Part shown: piece by piece, positions 16,700-25,887 of the stretch
How the letters are laid out: every line of letters begins with the position of its first letter
Numbering within the stretch: the stretch's first letter is position 1
Assembly (NCBI RefSeq): GCF_001746415.1
Contig: NZ_MEHJ01000002.1
Location: 124,001 to 188,000, forward strand
Source of the DNA: Streptomyces agglomeratus
Lineage (GTDB): Bacteria; Actinomycetota; Actinomycetes; Streptomycetales; Streptomycetaceae
DNA: 64,000 nt
Direction: 5' to 3'
Notes under the pieces: generated by a model
The model's input: only the letters and a program-made list of their open reading frames with translations
Told to the model about the DNA's origin: nothing
The model's database searches: none
Position numbers and translations under genes: made by a program

Positions 16700-17175
16700 T
16701 TATGCGGCTGGGGCCAGCGTAGTTGGTGTTGTCCGGGACGCTGTTTCGTAGGCGATGGGACTGCGTTGTCCGAGGTGCGAGTGACGGCGTCGGGTGTTGT
16801 AGCGGTGCAGCCAGCCGAATGCGTCGAGGCGGGCCTCTCGCTCGCTGGACCAGTGCTTGCGGCCCTGGAGCGTCTCGCGTTTGAAGCTCGCGTTGAAGGG
16901 CTCGGCGAGTGCGTTGTCCGCGCTGGAGCCAATCGTGCTCATCGACTGGCGGACGCCGGTCTGGCGGCAGGCGTCGGCGAAGGCCTGGCTGGTGTACTGG
17001 GCCCCGTGATCGGTGTGCATGACCGCCCCGGCGAGACTGCCGCGGGTGCGTTCGGCGGCGGCCAGGGCGTCAGTGACGAGACCGGTGCGCATGTGGTCCG
17101 CGATCGCCCAGCCGGCCAGACGGCGCGAGGCGAGGTCGATCACGGTGGCCAGGTAGAGGAACTTCCCGCCCTCTA
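16700..17175 (-). pseudogene. IS3-family OrfB, C-terminal fragment
   Basis: The DDE half of an IS3 OrfB: KFLYLATVIDLASRRLAGWA (after the first catalytic Asp), AVMHTDHGAQYTSQAFADAC (second Asp) and STIGSSADNALAEPFNASFK (Glu), then HRYNTRRRHSHLGQRSPIAY. The N-terminal half is absent; an IS701-type sequence on the other strand starts at about 17176. The family differs from the IS3 at 12.6 kb. Confidence 0.85.
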
Positions 17176-17253
17176 GCGGTGGTTTGTTGACGGCGGGTCA
17201 GTGTTGGGGTAGGCCGGTAGAGAGGAAAGTCGCCTCGCTGCCTGGGGGTTGTG

Positions 17254-17795
17254 ATGACCCGTCGTCTGCCGTGCCCGCCGGCTCCTGGCCCGCTGGAAGC
17301 CTACGCCGCACGCTTCGATGACCTGCTCTCCACGCTGGCCCAGCGACGCGGGTTCCGTGAGTACCTCGCCGGGCTGCTGCTGCCGCGGGACCGCAACAAG
17401 ACCCTGACCTGCCTGGCCGGCGCCGAGCCCGTGGCCGGAGCCCAGCACCCGGCGGTGCAGCGGCTGCAGTTCTTCCTCTCCGAGTCGACCTGGGACCACG
17501 AGCAGATCAACGCCCGCCGGTTGGAACTGCTGCTCGCCGACCCGGCGGCCGAGCCGCACGCGGGCGGGGTACTGGTGATCGACGACTCGGGTGACCGCAA
17601 GGACGGGACCGCGACCGCGCATGTCGGGCGGCAGTGGCTGGGCCGACTGGGCAAGACCGACAACGGCATCGTCACCGTGACGACCTGCTGGGCCGACGAG
17701 AGCGTCTACTACCCGCTCCACGCGGTGCCCTACAGCCCCGCCCGTCACTTCCCCGCCGGCAAGAGCGACCCCGGCTTCCGCACGAAACTGCAAGA
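17254..17795 (+). pseudogene. IS701-family transposase, N-terminal fragment
   Basis: The first about 180 codons of an IS701-type DDE transposase: ARFDDLLSTLAQRRGFREYL, LFFLSESTWDHEQ-like QLQFFLSESTWDHEQINARR, and the catalytic block VLVIDDSGDRKDGTATAHVG followed by QWLGRLGKTDNGIVTVTTCW. Similarity ends after SDPGFRTKLQ at about 17795; the remaining about 200 residues are missing. 17796-18019 has no recognisable gene, apart from a short minus-strand charged run (ARHGERERQKLQAAQAAQKA) of unknown origin. Confidence 0.85.
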
Positions 17796-18019
17796 AGGAG
17801 CGCCTGCCACTGGCCTTCTGCGCTGCCTGTGCCGCCTGCAGCTTCTGGCGCTCGCGCTCGCCGTGGCGCGCGGACGCCGGCCGCCCGGCGCTTGCAGTGG
17901 GGGCGCCTATGCGCTGGAGCGCCGGCCAAATTTGAACGTGGTCCTTCCTTTGGGAGTGGGCAGTGCAGCGGTTGCACCTCCGACGCGTTGATCCGTCACG
18001 GGCCCATGCCCAAGGGGCG

Positions 18020-18301
18020 TTACGGGATCAGAGCGTTGTAGACCTCGACCACCTTCGACTCGAACGGTGGTGCCCCAAGTTCCTGCGCGGCCGGCTTGAC
18101 CTGCTCTTCCATGAAGCGCCGGAACGCGTCTTCCGACTCCCACACGTCAATGACCTGCCAGCCGCCCGTCTCGCCGGGCGCCCCGAAGTGGGCGATGAGC
18201 CCGGCGGGCGGGTTCGTACGGTCCGGGATCGCCCGGTCGAAGGTCGCCTGGTAGAGCTCCTGATTCCAGCCCGCGGCCTGGTTGAGTACCAGAATCGCCA
18301 T
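18020..18301 (-). CDS. Antibiotic-biosynthesis-monooxygenase-like small protein
   Basis: 93 residues with the ferredoxin-like dimeric alpha/beta pattern of ABM and related stress-response domains: AILVLNQAAGWNQELYQATF, then GLIAHFGAPGETGGWQVIDV and WESEDAFRRFMEEQVKPAAQ. Members act as cofactor-free monooxygenases or ligand-binding dimers; the substrate here is unknown. ATG 18301 (MAILVLNQ) is chosen because GAGG lies 7-10 bases upstream. Single gene, intact. Confidence 0.75.
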   Translation of the reverse strand: MAILVLNQAAGWNQELYQATFDRAIPDRTNPPAGLIAHFGAPGETGGWQVIDVWESEDAFRRFMEEQVKPAAQELGAPPFESKVVEVYNALIP

Positions 18302-18811
18302 CTCGGTTCCTCGTTTCACGTGCGGAGACAGATGTGAACGACGCTAGACCCGAGTGTGGGCGACCGCGAGCAGCGGGGATGGCTGCTGCGCCGTCCCAGG
18401 ACCGGTGCCGCTCGGCCGGTCGTTCCACCAGCGCGAGGTTGCGCAGGTAGAGGCCCACCAGAAGCGTGCGCCCTCGTCGGTGTCGGTCAGTTGCAGGATG
18501 CAGGCGAGGGCGCTGCATGGTTCGGGGACTTGGTCGGTGACGAACGTGGTGACAGTGGCGGGCGGGGCCTCCCGGCCACGGCCGGAACCAGCGTGGTGAC
18601 CTGCGGATTCGCGGGCGAGTGCGGGAGTGAGTGCGGCCGGTTGCCGGAGGGGCCGACCCCGAAGGCACGACCACAGATGCACCGGGGGAATGTCACCCCA
18701 CGTGGCCGCGTGTCCTGCTTGCGGCATGACCTCCCCCGCTCCTCGCTGGCCGGCCGGGCCCGGCGCCGCCTGGAACCGTAAATCGTTGCGGCGTGAAAGC
18801 AGAAGCGTGGC
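18302..18811. other. Intergenic stretch with a degraded gene remnant
   Basis: On the minus strand around 18345-18560 reads VTTFVTDQVPEPCSALACIL, QLTDTDEGARFWW and, in another frame, GLYLRNLALVERPAERH. This resembles the helical tail of small Streptomyces regulatory proteins with ALTLQLTGHDDQARFWWQFA-like ends. It is frameshifted and lacks a start. Nothing else is seen. Confidence 0.3.
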
Positions 18812-18840
18812 GGGCGGCCACCCGGACAGGGTGGCCGCCC
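18812..18840 (-). terminator. Intrinsic terminator hairpin
   Basis: GGGCGGCCACCC and GGGTGGCCGCCC form a 12-bp perfect stem with the loop GGACA, ending 10 bases after the stop (18851) of the MEDS-HATPase gene on the minus strand. Confidence 0.75.
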
Positions 18841-18850
18841 ACACGCGCTG

Positions 18851-19783
18851 TCACAGGCTGAGGTAGAAGCGCACGGTCGTGCCGTAGTCACCGGTGTGCA
18901 CGCGCACCAGGTCGGCCACGTAGTGGACCAGCATCAGACCCCGGCCGCCCAGTTGGCCGCGCTCCGGCGGGCGGCGGCCGGCCAGCGGATCGGTCAGCCG
19001 GCCCGCATCGCGGACCTCACACACCAGCTGCCCCTGCTCAGCCCAGATGGCGAGTGTCCCGCGGCCTCCGCCGTGGACCACGCTGTTGGTCGTCAGCTCC
19101 GCGACCGCCAGCTCCACATCCATCAGCCGCTCCCCGGCCAGGCCCAGCCCCATCGCCTGGGCGAGAGCGAACTGGCGGACCGCCGGAAGGTCCTCACCAA
19201 CGTAGGAGAAGGCCGCGGCGTCTGGTGCAGGCGACAGCGCCTGGTTGTACCGATCGACGACCGCCTGCCAGTCGTAGACGTCGCTGACCGACTCACGTCC
19301 ATCCCCGCTGATGACGGTCGGGTGGGTGACCTTCGCATCAGCGATCACCTCCGGCTCCAGCCGCACCTCGTCGTAGGGGCACAGGATCGTCACCGCCCGG
19401 CCCTCGAACGCGGCATTGATCAGCGCCTCGTGCTGCGCGCACGCCGGGTACTCCACCGCGCTGCGCCCCGCCCAGATCGGCTCGCCGATGATCCGCACAC
19501 GCCCCTTCGGGTGGGCGTCGGCGAATCCACGCAGCACCTTGGGGATGATCCGCCCCGGGTTGCGGCCGGCCTCGGTCATGTCCAGGAACAGGATGCCCTC
19601 AGCGTCCCCGCCCAGACCTGCCTTGATCAGCTCCAGGTTGGGGCCGGGCACCGCCACGGCCATCGGCTCGCCGTTGGCCAGGCCCTCGCGCAGGAAGGCC
19701 ACCGTCTGCTGCGTGTACTCCTGCTCGGTGCGGTAGAAAAGGGCAGGGTGCACGAACGCCTCGTGGGTGGTCACCGTACTCAT
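18851..19783 (-). CDS. MEDS-domain/HATPase anti-sigma regulatory protein
   Basis: 310 residues. The N-terminal about 165 residues are a MEDS (DcmR-like sensory) domain: TTHEAFVHPALFYRTEQEYT, GILFLDMTEAGRNPGRIIPK and GRVRIIGEPIWAGRSAVEYP. The C-terminal about 110 residues are a GHKL ATPase of the RsbW kind, with N box ELAVAELTTNSVVHGGG, G1 box VRDAGRLTDPLAG and G2 box GGRGLMLVHYVADL. RsbW-type proteins bind sigma factors or phosphorylate STAS antagonists. Its start overlaps the stop of the STAS gene upstream (TGATG), so the two are made together and are likely partners. A terminator follows. The signal sensed by MEDS is unknown. Confidence 0.85.
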   Translation of the reverse strand: MSTVTTHEAFVHPALFYRTEQEYTQQTVAFLREGLANGEPMAVAVPGPNLELIKAGLGGDAEGILFLDMTEAGRNPGRIIPKVLRGFADAHPKGRVRIIGEPIWAGRSAVEYPACAQHEALINAAFEGRAVTILCPYDEVRLEPEVIADAKVTHPTVISGDGRESVSDVYDWQAVVDRYNQALSPAPDAAAFSYVGEDLPAVRQFALAQAMGLGLAGERLMDVELAVAELTTNSVVHGGGRGTLAIWAEQGQLVCEVRDAGRLTDPLAGRRPPERGQLGGRGLMLVHYVADLVRVHTGDYGTTVRFYLSL

Positions 19784-20136
19784 CACAGAGCCACCTCGAT
19801 CCGGTCCAGGCCCGGCCAGAACATCTCCAAAACCCGCGGCAGCTGCGGCGGGGGATTCTCGACCACAACCCTCCCGTCGGGCAGGTTCATGGCGGTGACC
19901 GCCAGCGCGCTCACCCCGGCCACGTCGACGAACGCCACATCCGACAGCTCCACGTACGACACGCCCGCGTGCCGCCGGGCCAGCTCGGATAGGGCCTGCT
20001 CCCAAGACGGCCGAGTGAGGACGCTGATCTCACCGCGGGCACGTATCCCGGAACGACCGGGCAACGGGCTCACCTCCAACGCGGCCCTCCCGAGCACCGC
20101 CGGGTCGGGCCCGCCCACCACATGTGGGGCATCCAC
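19783..20136 (-). CDS. STAS-domain anti-sigma factor antagonist
   Basis: 117 residues with a SpoIIAA/RsbV-like STAS core: EISVLTRPSWEQALSELARR, YVELSDVAFVDVAGVSALAV, DGRVVVENPPPQLPRVLEMF. In SpoIIAA the loop reads DSSG and the second serine is phosphorylated; here it reads DVAG, so the phosphoacceptor appears to be alanine. If that alignment is right, the protein cannot be switched off by phosphorylation in the usual way. It is coupled to the MEDS-HATPase gene by overlapping TGATG. Confidence 0.82.
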   Translation of the reverse strand: MDAPHVVGGPDPAVLGRAALEVSPLPGRSGIRARGEISVLTRPSWEQALSELARRHAGVSYVELSDVAFVDVAGVSALAVTAMNLPDGRVVVENPPPQLPRVLEMFWPGLDRIEVAL

Positions 20137-20670
20137 GCTCGGACTCCTTCACATCAAGCCGTCTGCCGACCGTCCCGGCACGGGCAGAGGAAAAGCCCCT
20201 CCCGACGGGGCAGTGTATCCAGGCGGCAGACACGCCTGGTTCTGTAAGTGGGAGCGAGCAACGTTCATCGACGGTTTCGGATAGCGCTCTGGGATCGCGG
20301 AGCCCGACTGGGGGTGGTCTGCGTCGTCTACAGGGGTCGGCGTCCGGCGATGGCGCCGCCGGGGTCGTCCAGGAGGGCGATGCTGGTCGCCCTCACCCGC
20401 GCCCTGCGCCCCGAGACATTGGTGTCGTACACCTGCTGGAGGTCGGCGGCCGTCAGTTCGCCAGCTGGCGGCTTCACCGGCCTCCCCGGCGCCGGGTGGC
20501 CACCACCTGGCCGGAGTCAGCCCTGCCGCATAGCGTGACCGGCCGCGATTCGGGAGGCGGGTAGGCGTGCTTCCGAGCGCGCAGCGTGATCGTTCGGTAC
20601 GTTGAGTGACGGCGGTGAGTACGCTGCGTCACTGCGGGAAACGCCCCTATACCTTTCGAGAGGCGCTGAC
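20137..20670. other. Intergenic stretch with a possible dehydrogenase remnant
   Basis: The minus strand at about 20330-20475 reads GELTAADLQQVYDTNVSGRR, which resembles the helix before the NAD-dependent short-chain dehydrogenase core (usually xxYDTNVFGVVRVTRA). It is too short to assign firmly. The remainder shows no gene. Confidence 0.25.
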
Positions 20671-20726
20671 ATGCCGTTCTCCGCTCCCGCACTGGCCGAC
20701 GATCTGCCACCTGTTCTACTCGACCG

Positions 20727-21190
20727 ATGGAACAAGGTGATCGACTGTCGCATCCGGTGCCCGGCGGAAACCTGGAGTTCCTGCTGGGCTTCGACTCCAA
20801 GGCGTGTGACATCCGCGACGCCCGACCGGAGTGCCTGGCGAGACTCGGGACGCAGATGAGGTTCCGCTCGCCGCGTCCTGAAAGGGGTGGGCCGCTGTTG
20901 GTCGGCAGCGGGCTGCCGTACGCGCCGGACATTGTCTGCAACGACGCCACCGAGGAGCTCTTCCTCCAGCTCACCGCCGACCAACCGCCGCCCAGATCCG
21001 AGCTGGTGCTGGCCGCCTCGCACGTGCACCGGATCAATCTGACCAATGCCGCGGGTCCGGGTCAGCCCGGCTCGCTGCACGTGTTCCGCCAGGGCTACGA
21101 GTTCTCCGAAACGGCGCCCGTCGCCCCCGGCTTCCGAGTGGGGCTGAACTTCGTCGGATTCCAGGACAGCCCCGACCGGGTGCTGCGGAC
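20727..21190 (+). pseudogene. Dyp-type-peroxidase-like protein, damaged
   Basis: An open stretch of about 155 codons: NLEFLLGFDSKACDIRDARP, PYAPDIVCNDATEELFLQLT, HVFRQGYEFSETAPVAPGFR and VGLNFVGFQDSPDRVLRTP. The last two blocks recall Dyp-type haem peroxidases (RQGYEF and GLNFVSFQDTPERL). A better start (MPFSAPALADDLPPVLLDRW at 20671) is in another frame, so a frameshift near 20730 is likely, and the 3' end is cut at about 21190, where a DUF6233 remnant begins. The haem-binding core is not visible, so the family call is tentative. Confidence 0.4.
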
Positions 21191-21239
21191 TCCGCGCCTA
21201 CCTCTGGTCCCTACTGATCGTGCTGGCGGCGCGGCGGTT

Positions 21240-21440
21240 CGTCTCCAGCAGGCGGTCGCTCATGCGTCCGCCGCCAAGCTGGATCACCAAGTCCGGAGGC
21301 GGCGGCGGAGGCCGGCGAGCAGCGAGCTCGGCCTCGCGCTGCTCCTCCTGTCGGAGCCAGCGCCGGGTCTGGTCGAGCTACTGCAGCTGCACACGCTCGA
21401 GGAAGCGGAGCAGCTCCACCCGCGACGGCTCATCGGACAC
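21240..21440 (-). pseudogene. DUF6233-family fragment with in-frame amber codon
   Basis: From GTG 21440: SRVELLRFLERVQLQ, a TAG at codon 21 in place of the CAG of its relative, then LDQTRRWLRQEEQREAELAA and RRPPPPPPDLVIQLGGG, after which similarity stops at about 21240. The 170 bp are clearly homologous to 11560-11711 and in the same orientation, but the amber is at a different glutamine codon. The C-terminal half of the domain is missing. Confidence 0.7.
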
Positions 21441-21484
21441 ACGTTCCATTCTAGTGTGTGTTGGGGGCACCGTCCGGCTGGGGG

Positions 21485-23179
21485 TCAACTTCCATCTGCC
21501 AGACTCCGGTCGAGGACACCGAGGAGCCGCGCTCCGGCGCGGTCGGTCCCGCGGCGCCCCCGCTTCCCGCCCGCCGAGGCCTTTTCCAGCCGTAGCCGCG
21601 CGGTACGTCCGCGCAGTGTCAGTGTCATCAACTGGTTGCCGAACCAGGGTCCGCCGGTGCGCTCCCAGCGGACCGCCGGTCTTGCGACCCGTCCGTGGCG
21701 GGCGAGGAGATGCCCGATCGCTTTCGCGAACCGGCTCCAGCCGAAACGGAATCCGACCCGTATGGCTGCGGGCACCGAGTTGTGCAGTGGTGAACATGTG
21801 AACTGGAAGACGTGGGAGTGCGGCTGCTGTCCGGTGGCCCAGACGGGCTCCGCCACATACGCGTGGTGTACGTCTCCGGAGAGCACGCACACCGTCGCCG
21901 GAGCGGCGTCGGCTCTGCCTACCTCGGCGACCGTCTCCGTGAGATTGTCGAACGACGAGGTGAACGCCGCCCAGTGCTCCAGGTCCGCGCGTCGGCGCAG
22001 CCATTCACCGAAGCGTGCCCAGCGAGGTCCCCGTTCGCCCCGGCAGAGCGCCGCGTGCCAGCCCTCCGCGAAGTGAACCATCGGGGGCAGCAGCCACGGG
22101 AGCGAGGTCCCGATCAGCAGGTGGTCAACGCCGCCGGGGTCCTCGAAGGCCTGCGTCCGCAGCCAGGCCGCTTCCTCGGCGTCCAGCATCGCCCGCTGCT
22201 GCTCCTCCAGAACCCGCGCGGCCCGGGTGTCGACCATCACCAGCCGGGTGCGGCCGAAGTCCCTGCGGTAGCTCCAGCGCACCGTCGCAGGGTCGGCATC
22301 GGCGCGCTCGGCGAACGCGCGCAGCACCTCCGTACCGTCGTCGGCCGCCAGTACCGCCGCGTACAACGTGTCCTCGGCGAGCTCGGCGGGGGAGAGGTTC
22401 CCGAGGTGCTGGTAGACCCAGTACGACATCAGGCCGCTCGTGATCCGCTCGTGCCACCAGGGCGTTGCCCGCATGTCGGCTACCCAGGCGGCGCTGGTGT
22501 TCCAGTCGTCTATGACGTCGTGGTCGTCGAAGATCATGCAGCTGGGTACGGTCGAGAGCAGCCAGCGCAGTTCGGGGTCGCCCCAGGACTCGTCGTAGAG
22601 GTGGGTGTACTCCTCGTAGTCGGCGACCTGGTCGGGTGGGGCGGCGGAGCCGGTGCTAGCGGCCCGCCGATGCCGGGCGATCCAGGCGCGGGTGTCGGCG
22701 GAGGTCTCGTCCGCGTACACCTGGTCGCCGAGGAGGAGGAGAACGTCCGGACGCTCGGCCTCGGGGTCGGCGGCGAGCCGGGCGGAGAGGGTGTCGAGGA
22801 CATCGGGTCCCACCGGATCGGGCTCGCCCACGGCAGGCGCCGCCCACCGGCACGAGCCGAAAGCGACCACCGCGCCCGTCGCCGGGACCGGCGGTGTGTG
22901 AATGGTGCTGGGCGGCTGCGGCGAGCCCGCGAGGGGCCATACCCGCTCGCCGTCGAGCAGCACTTCGTACCTCGTGGCGGACCCGGGGGTGAGTCCTGTC
23001 ACGACTACCAGTGCGTAGTGGTGGCCGAGGATGCGGAACGTGGGGGCCGAACCACCGGCGCCGCCAGGGCACCGGACCTCCGCCGTGCACGCCCGGTCGG
23101 TCTCGACCCACACCGTCGCGCTCGTGCCCGTCTCCCAGTCCACATGGCGCAGGAGCGGGCCCAGCCTCAGACCGGCCAT
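21485..23179 (-). CDS. PhoD-like metallophosphatase
   Basis: 564 residues, full length for this family. N-terminal beta domain LRLGPLLRHVDWETGTSATV, then the PhoD catalytic domain with metal-binding motifs LLLLGDQVYADETSA, SCMIFDDHDVIDDWNTS and TVCVLSGDVHHAYVAEP. PhoD enzymes are Ca/Fe-dependent phosphodi/monoesterases, usually exported by Tat; this one has no signal peptide, as in the actinobacterial DUF7800-PhoD group, so it may work inside the cell or on another substrate. ATG 23179 (MAGLRLGPLL) starts the conserved domain; an earlier in-frame start adds nine residues. Intact and alone. Confidence 0.88.
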   Translation of the reverse strand: MAGLRLGPLLRHVDWETGTSATVWVETDRACTAEVRCPGGAGGSAPTFRILGHHYALVVVTGLTPGSATRYEVLLDGERVWPLAGSPQPPSTIHTPPVPATGAVVAFGSCRWAAPAVGEPDPVGPDVLDTLSARLAADPEAERPDVLLLLGDQVYADETSADTRAWIARHRRAASTGSAAPPDQVADYEEYTHLYDESWGDPELRWLLSTVPSCMIFDDHDVIDDWNTSAAWVADMRATPWWHERITSGLMSYWVYQHLGNLSPAELAEDTLYAAVLAADDGTEVLRAFAERADADPATVRWSYRRDFGRTRLVMVDTRAARVLEEQQRAMLDAEEAAWLRTQAFEDPGGVDHLLIGTSLPWLLPPMVHFAEGWHAALCRGERGPRWARFGEWLRRRADLEHWAAFTSSFDNLTETVAEVGRADAAPATVCVLSGDVHHAYVAEPVWATGQQPHSHVFQFTCSPLHNSVPAAIRVGFRFGWSRFAKAIGHLLARHGRVARPAVRWERTGGPWFGNQLMTLTLRGRTARLRLEKASAGGKRGRRGTDRAGARLLGVLDRSLADGS

Positions 23180-23742
23180 CGAGAGTTCCCTTCTGGTGCT
23201 CCGCACGGTAGGGAGCGGCCGCTTTTACAGTACTGAGGGGACGGCGGAAACGGCGCCGTTGTGCTGCCCGGCCGCCCCGCGCGGCGGACACGGGAGCGGC
23301 GGGTCAGCGGCGACGGCGCGGCCCGGGGGCCGGGTCCTGGCCGTCTCCACCGACTCGCCTCTGGCAGCGCGCAGCGGTGTCCATGGAGGACCTGGCCGGC
23401 CAGACGGGCCACGAATCCCTGCCAGGGCGCCCCGTAAAGAGCAATCCAGTGCCCTTCGCAGGGGTCATACCCGCTGCCACCCAACCCGCTGACACCACAC
23501 CACACACTCACACGAGGGTATGCAGAACACGCGGAGCCGTTGTAACGCCAAGGCCTCGCGCGCCATTTGCTCGCCTGGACATCGTGGCCCTCGGTACCGC
23601 GGGAAAGCCAATCCGGCACCCCCCGGAGTCAGCGCCCCCTCCTCCGCTTTCGCCGGGGTCACCCTGACAACCATGTATCCGCACTCCCAGATGTGACTGC
23701 GTTAACAGGCATGAGAACGTGCCTTGGGGCAAAGGGGCGTCT
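23180..23742. other. Gene-free stretch
   Basis: No frame on either strand looks coding. 23480-23530 is rich in ACAC-type dinucleotides (CACACCACACACTCACACGA). Nothing else is seen. Confidence 0.5.
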
Positions 23743-23919
23743 ATGAGGCCGGGTGACCACAACAGCGAACCCCTGACAGCGGACGCACCGCTCGAGGAGA
23801 CTGCGGACGCGGTGGCGGCCCAACTGGCAACGGATACCGCGGCTGCCGTCGCCCCTCTGCGTCCCCAGGCAGCCCGCTACATCACCGGGCAAAGCCCCCT
23901 CGCCCAAGACAGCGACTGA
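23743..23919 (+). CDS. Small acidic hypothetical protein (58 aa)
   Basis: Not recognised. MRPGDHNSEPLTADAPLEET, ADAVAAQLATDTAAAVAPLR: acidic, Ala-rich and probably helical; no signal peptide or cysteine. High third-position GC supports it. An in-frame ATG 24 bases upstream is possible. Confidence 0.35.
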   Translation: MRPGDHNSEPLTADAPLEETADAVAAQLATDTAAAVAPLRPQAARYITGQSPLAQDSD

Positions 23920-24539
23920 TACCCCCATCACAGGAGCACTTGTCTGTCACGCCCGTTAGCGCCGGCCCCGCAGCCACACGGCACCAGCTCCTAGCCAACG
24001 CCCGCCGGCCGCACAACAACCCGGGGCCCGCTGGCAGGTACGCAGAGGCATACAGCCCCAATCAGGAGGGGCTGGGCAGGCTGCGGGCCCGCGAGGGCAG
24101 TCGAGCCGCGAAGTGGCCGGCCCAGTCTTCGCGCGCCCAGGCCGGCCACGCTCTTCGTACCTTCGCCTCGGCATCCCGCCAAGGCGCCACGACGCGTCTG
24201 CCCCGGATCATTCGGGTGCCGCCATCGTCTCGGTGATGGACGGCCTCAGCAGCAGTGGGCCACCTCCGGCATTACCCGCGTATGGCGCACCTCGGCAAGG
24301 CAAGAGTCCGGGCACTCGTCTGCGCGGACGTATACCGCCACCCAGACGCGGCCCACTAGCCACGCCCGCTTTGGAAGACGTGTCCCTCGCCTCGTCAATC
24401 GGGGGCCGGGCATCCCCGGGCTCGGGGAGGGACTGGCGCGCCCTGCGAGCGCAATGACCAGCGGAATATGTGACGTGACGATCGGATGACGGCCAGCTCA
24501 GCGGCGTACCCGCGCACCTGTCATCAGCGTTAACGAAAC
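23920..24539. other. Gene-free stretch
   Basis: About 620 bp without a convincing frame, RNA or repeat. Composition matches the surroundings. Confidence 0.5.
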
Positions 24540-24770
24540 GTGAACAGCTTCAACGGATCGGATGGCCCCCTCCACCCGGCCGCCCGCCTCGACGCCTACT
24601 GGCTCGACCGGACGGCACACGAACCAGAGCTGTGCAGGCATTGCCGCACCCTGTTCGAACCACCGCCCGAAGCACCCCAGTCGGCGGCAAGCTATCTCAT
24701 GACCAGCCTCGCGACACTGACGGTCCTGGCCGCACTCACCGTCACCTTCGCAGGAGCGCTCCCGCGCTGA
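24540..24770 (+). CDS. Small membrane protein with CxxC (76 aa)
   Basis: Not recognised. GTG start; the N-terminal half holds one CxxC (PELCRHCRTLF), and the C-terminus has one membrane helix (LMTSLATLTVLAALTVTFAG) and ends GALPR. This would be a single-pass protein with a short cytosolic head that could bind metal only as a dimer. No clear Shine-Dalgarno. Confidence 0.4.
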   Translation: MNSFNGSDGPLHPAARLDAYWLDRTAHEPELCRHCRTLFEPPPEAPQSAASYLMTSLATLTVLAALTVTFAGALPR

Positions 24771-25212
24771 CCACCGCGACGCACTGCAGGGGGTGGGGTC
24801 CCATGCCTCGGGCCCGGCGCCTCGCCATTCCGCGAAGTCGGGTCGGTGAGGTCCTCACGTCCTCGGCCTTCTCCAGCCCGGCGGCGACGAGGAAAATGTC
24901 GAACAGCAAGTCGTCGTCCTGGAGCTCAGACTCCAGGACCGTGACGACGACCCTGCCGCCCGGGCGGCCAACCGGGAGCTCATGACCCAACTCAACCGCG
25001 ACACGCCCCCGCCTTCCGGATGAAACAGCAGTTCACCGGCCTCACCCGACCCCGAAATCCACCGGCGGGCACTCGCCCGCGAAGAAGCCGAACGCGGCGC
25101 GCGATCCGCGAACGCCTAAGCGGCCGGTCGAGTCCGCATCATCCAGTTGCCGTTCTCGGCGACGTCGCTGCCAGGAGCCCACCGCCCGCTTCGCCGCAGA
25201 CTTACTGTCCAA
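24771..25212. other. Stretch with a coiled-coil remnant
   Basis: A plus frame at about 24875-25022 reads GDEENVEQQVVVLELRLQDR, DDDPAARAANRELMTQLNRD and stops, a coiled-coil tail without a start of its own. It resembles the ends of mobile-element accessory proteins but cannot be assigned. The rest is empty. Confidence 0.3.
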
Positions 25213-25618
25213 TCAGCTCAGCCACGGATTGCCGAACAGGGAGCGGTAGTCAGCGGGAAGTTCGTTCAGGATCCGTGCGATACGGTCCGAAGGAAGTTCA
25301 TCGGCCAGGCAAGCCAGCACCGCCTCAGTGTCCCAGCGAGCAGTCTTAAAGACTCACGCCAGTCCGTTCAGCCATCCGGCGGCAGAACTCCCGCGCCCCG
25401 AACGCTTCCGCTTCCTCATTCTCCCCCTTCTGCTCCGAGCGGCGCTCCAGCGCTTCCGTCACCACAGCGGACAGCTCATCAGCCAAGGCCTGAGCTGTAG
25501 CCGGGCTGAGCCGAGCAGCCAGCACCTCCAGTGCCACCAGAAGGACCCGCTCGGCCTCTTCCAGGCCGGCGTAGCCACCACGGTCACGAATCGTGGCCAG
25601 GAAGGCGTCATAGCTCAT
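25213..25618 (-). pseudogene. DUF2267 protein with one frameshift
   Basis: Two halves of a DUF2267 domain lie in different frames. From ATG 25618: MSYDAFLATIRDRGGYAGLE, LEVLAARLSPATAQALADEL, EFCRRMAERTGVSL and a stop at 25346. In the next frame: WDTEAVLACLADELPSDRIA, RILNELPADYRSLFGNPWLS and a stop at 25213. The span of 406 bp is one base more than a multiple of three, so a single extra base near GTGAGTCTTTAAG (about 25345) splits what would be a 134-residue protein, the normal family length. The function of DUF2267 is unknown. Confidence 0.75.
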
Positions 25619-25887
25619 GTTCGGCCGGCTCCGTCTGTCGATGTACAGCTGACCATTCCATGCCCTGGCACGGACATCCCCTGCCTGGGGTATGGGCGAG
25701 CTGGGTGCGAAACCCCCGAGCGGCGCAGCCAGCACGCCACCGCGCGGGCCGCCGGTGCGAAGGCCTTGCGGAAGCGAGAGCGAGCCAACGTGCGGACACA
25801 GAGGGGTGGCAGTCACGCGGTCAAAGCAGGGGCCACACCGCCAAATACGATTCCCGGGGCGGAGCCAGCCCAACGACGGCGAGGCGG

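Noticed and set aside
23480..23530. ACAC-rich stretch as a microsatellite or regulatory repeat
   Set aside because: Too short and irregular to separate from chance.
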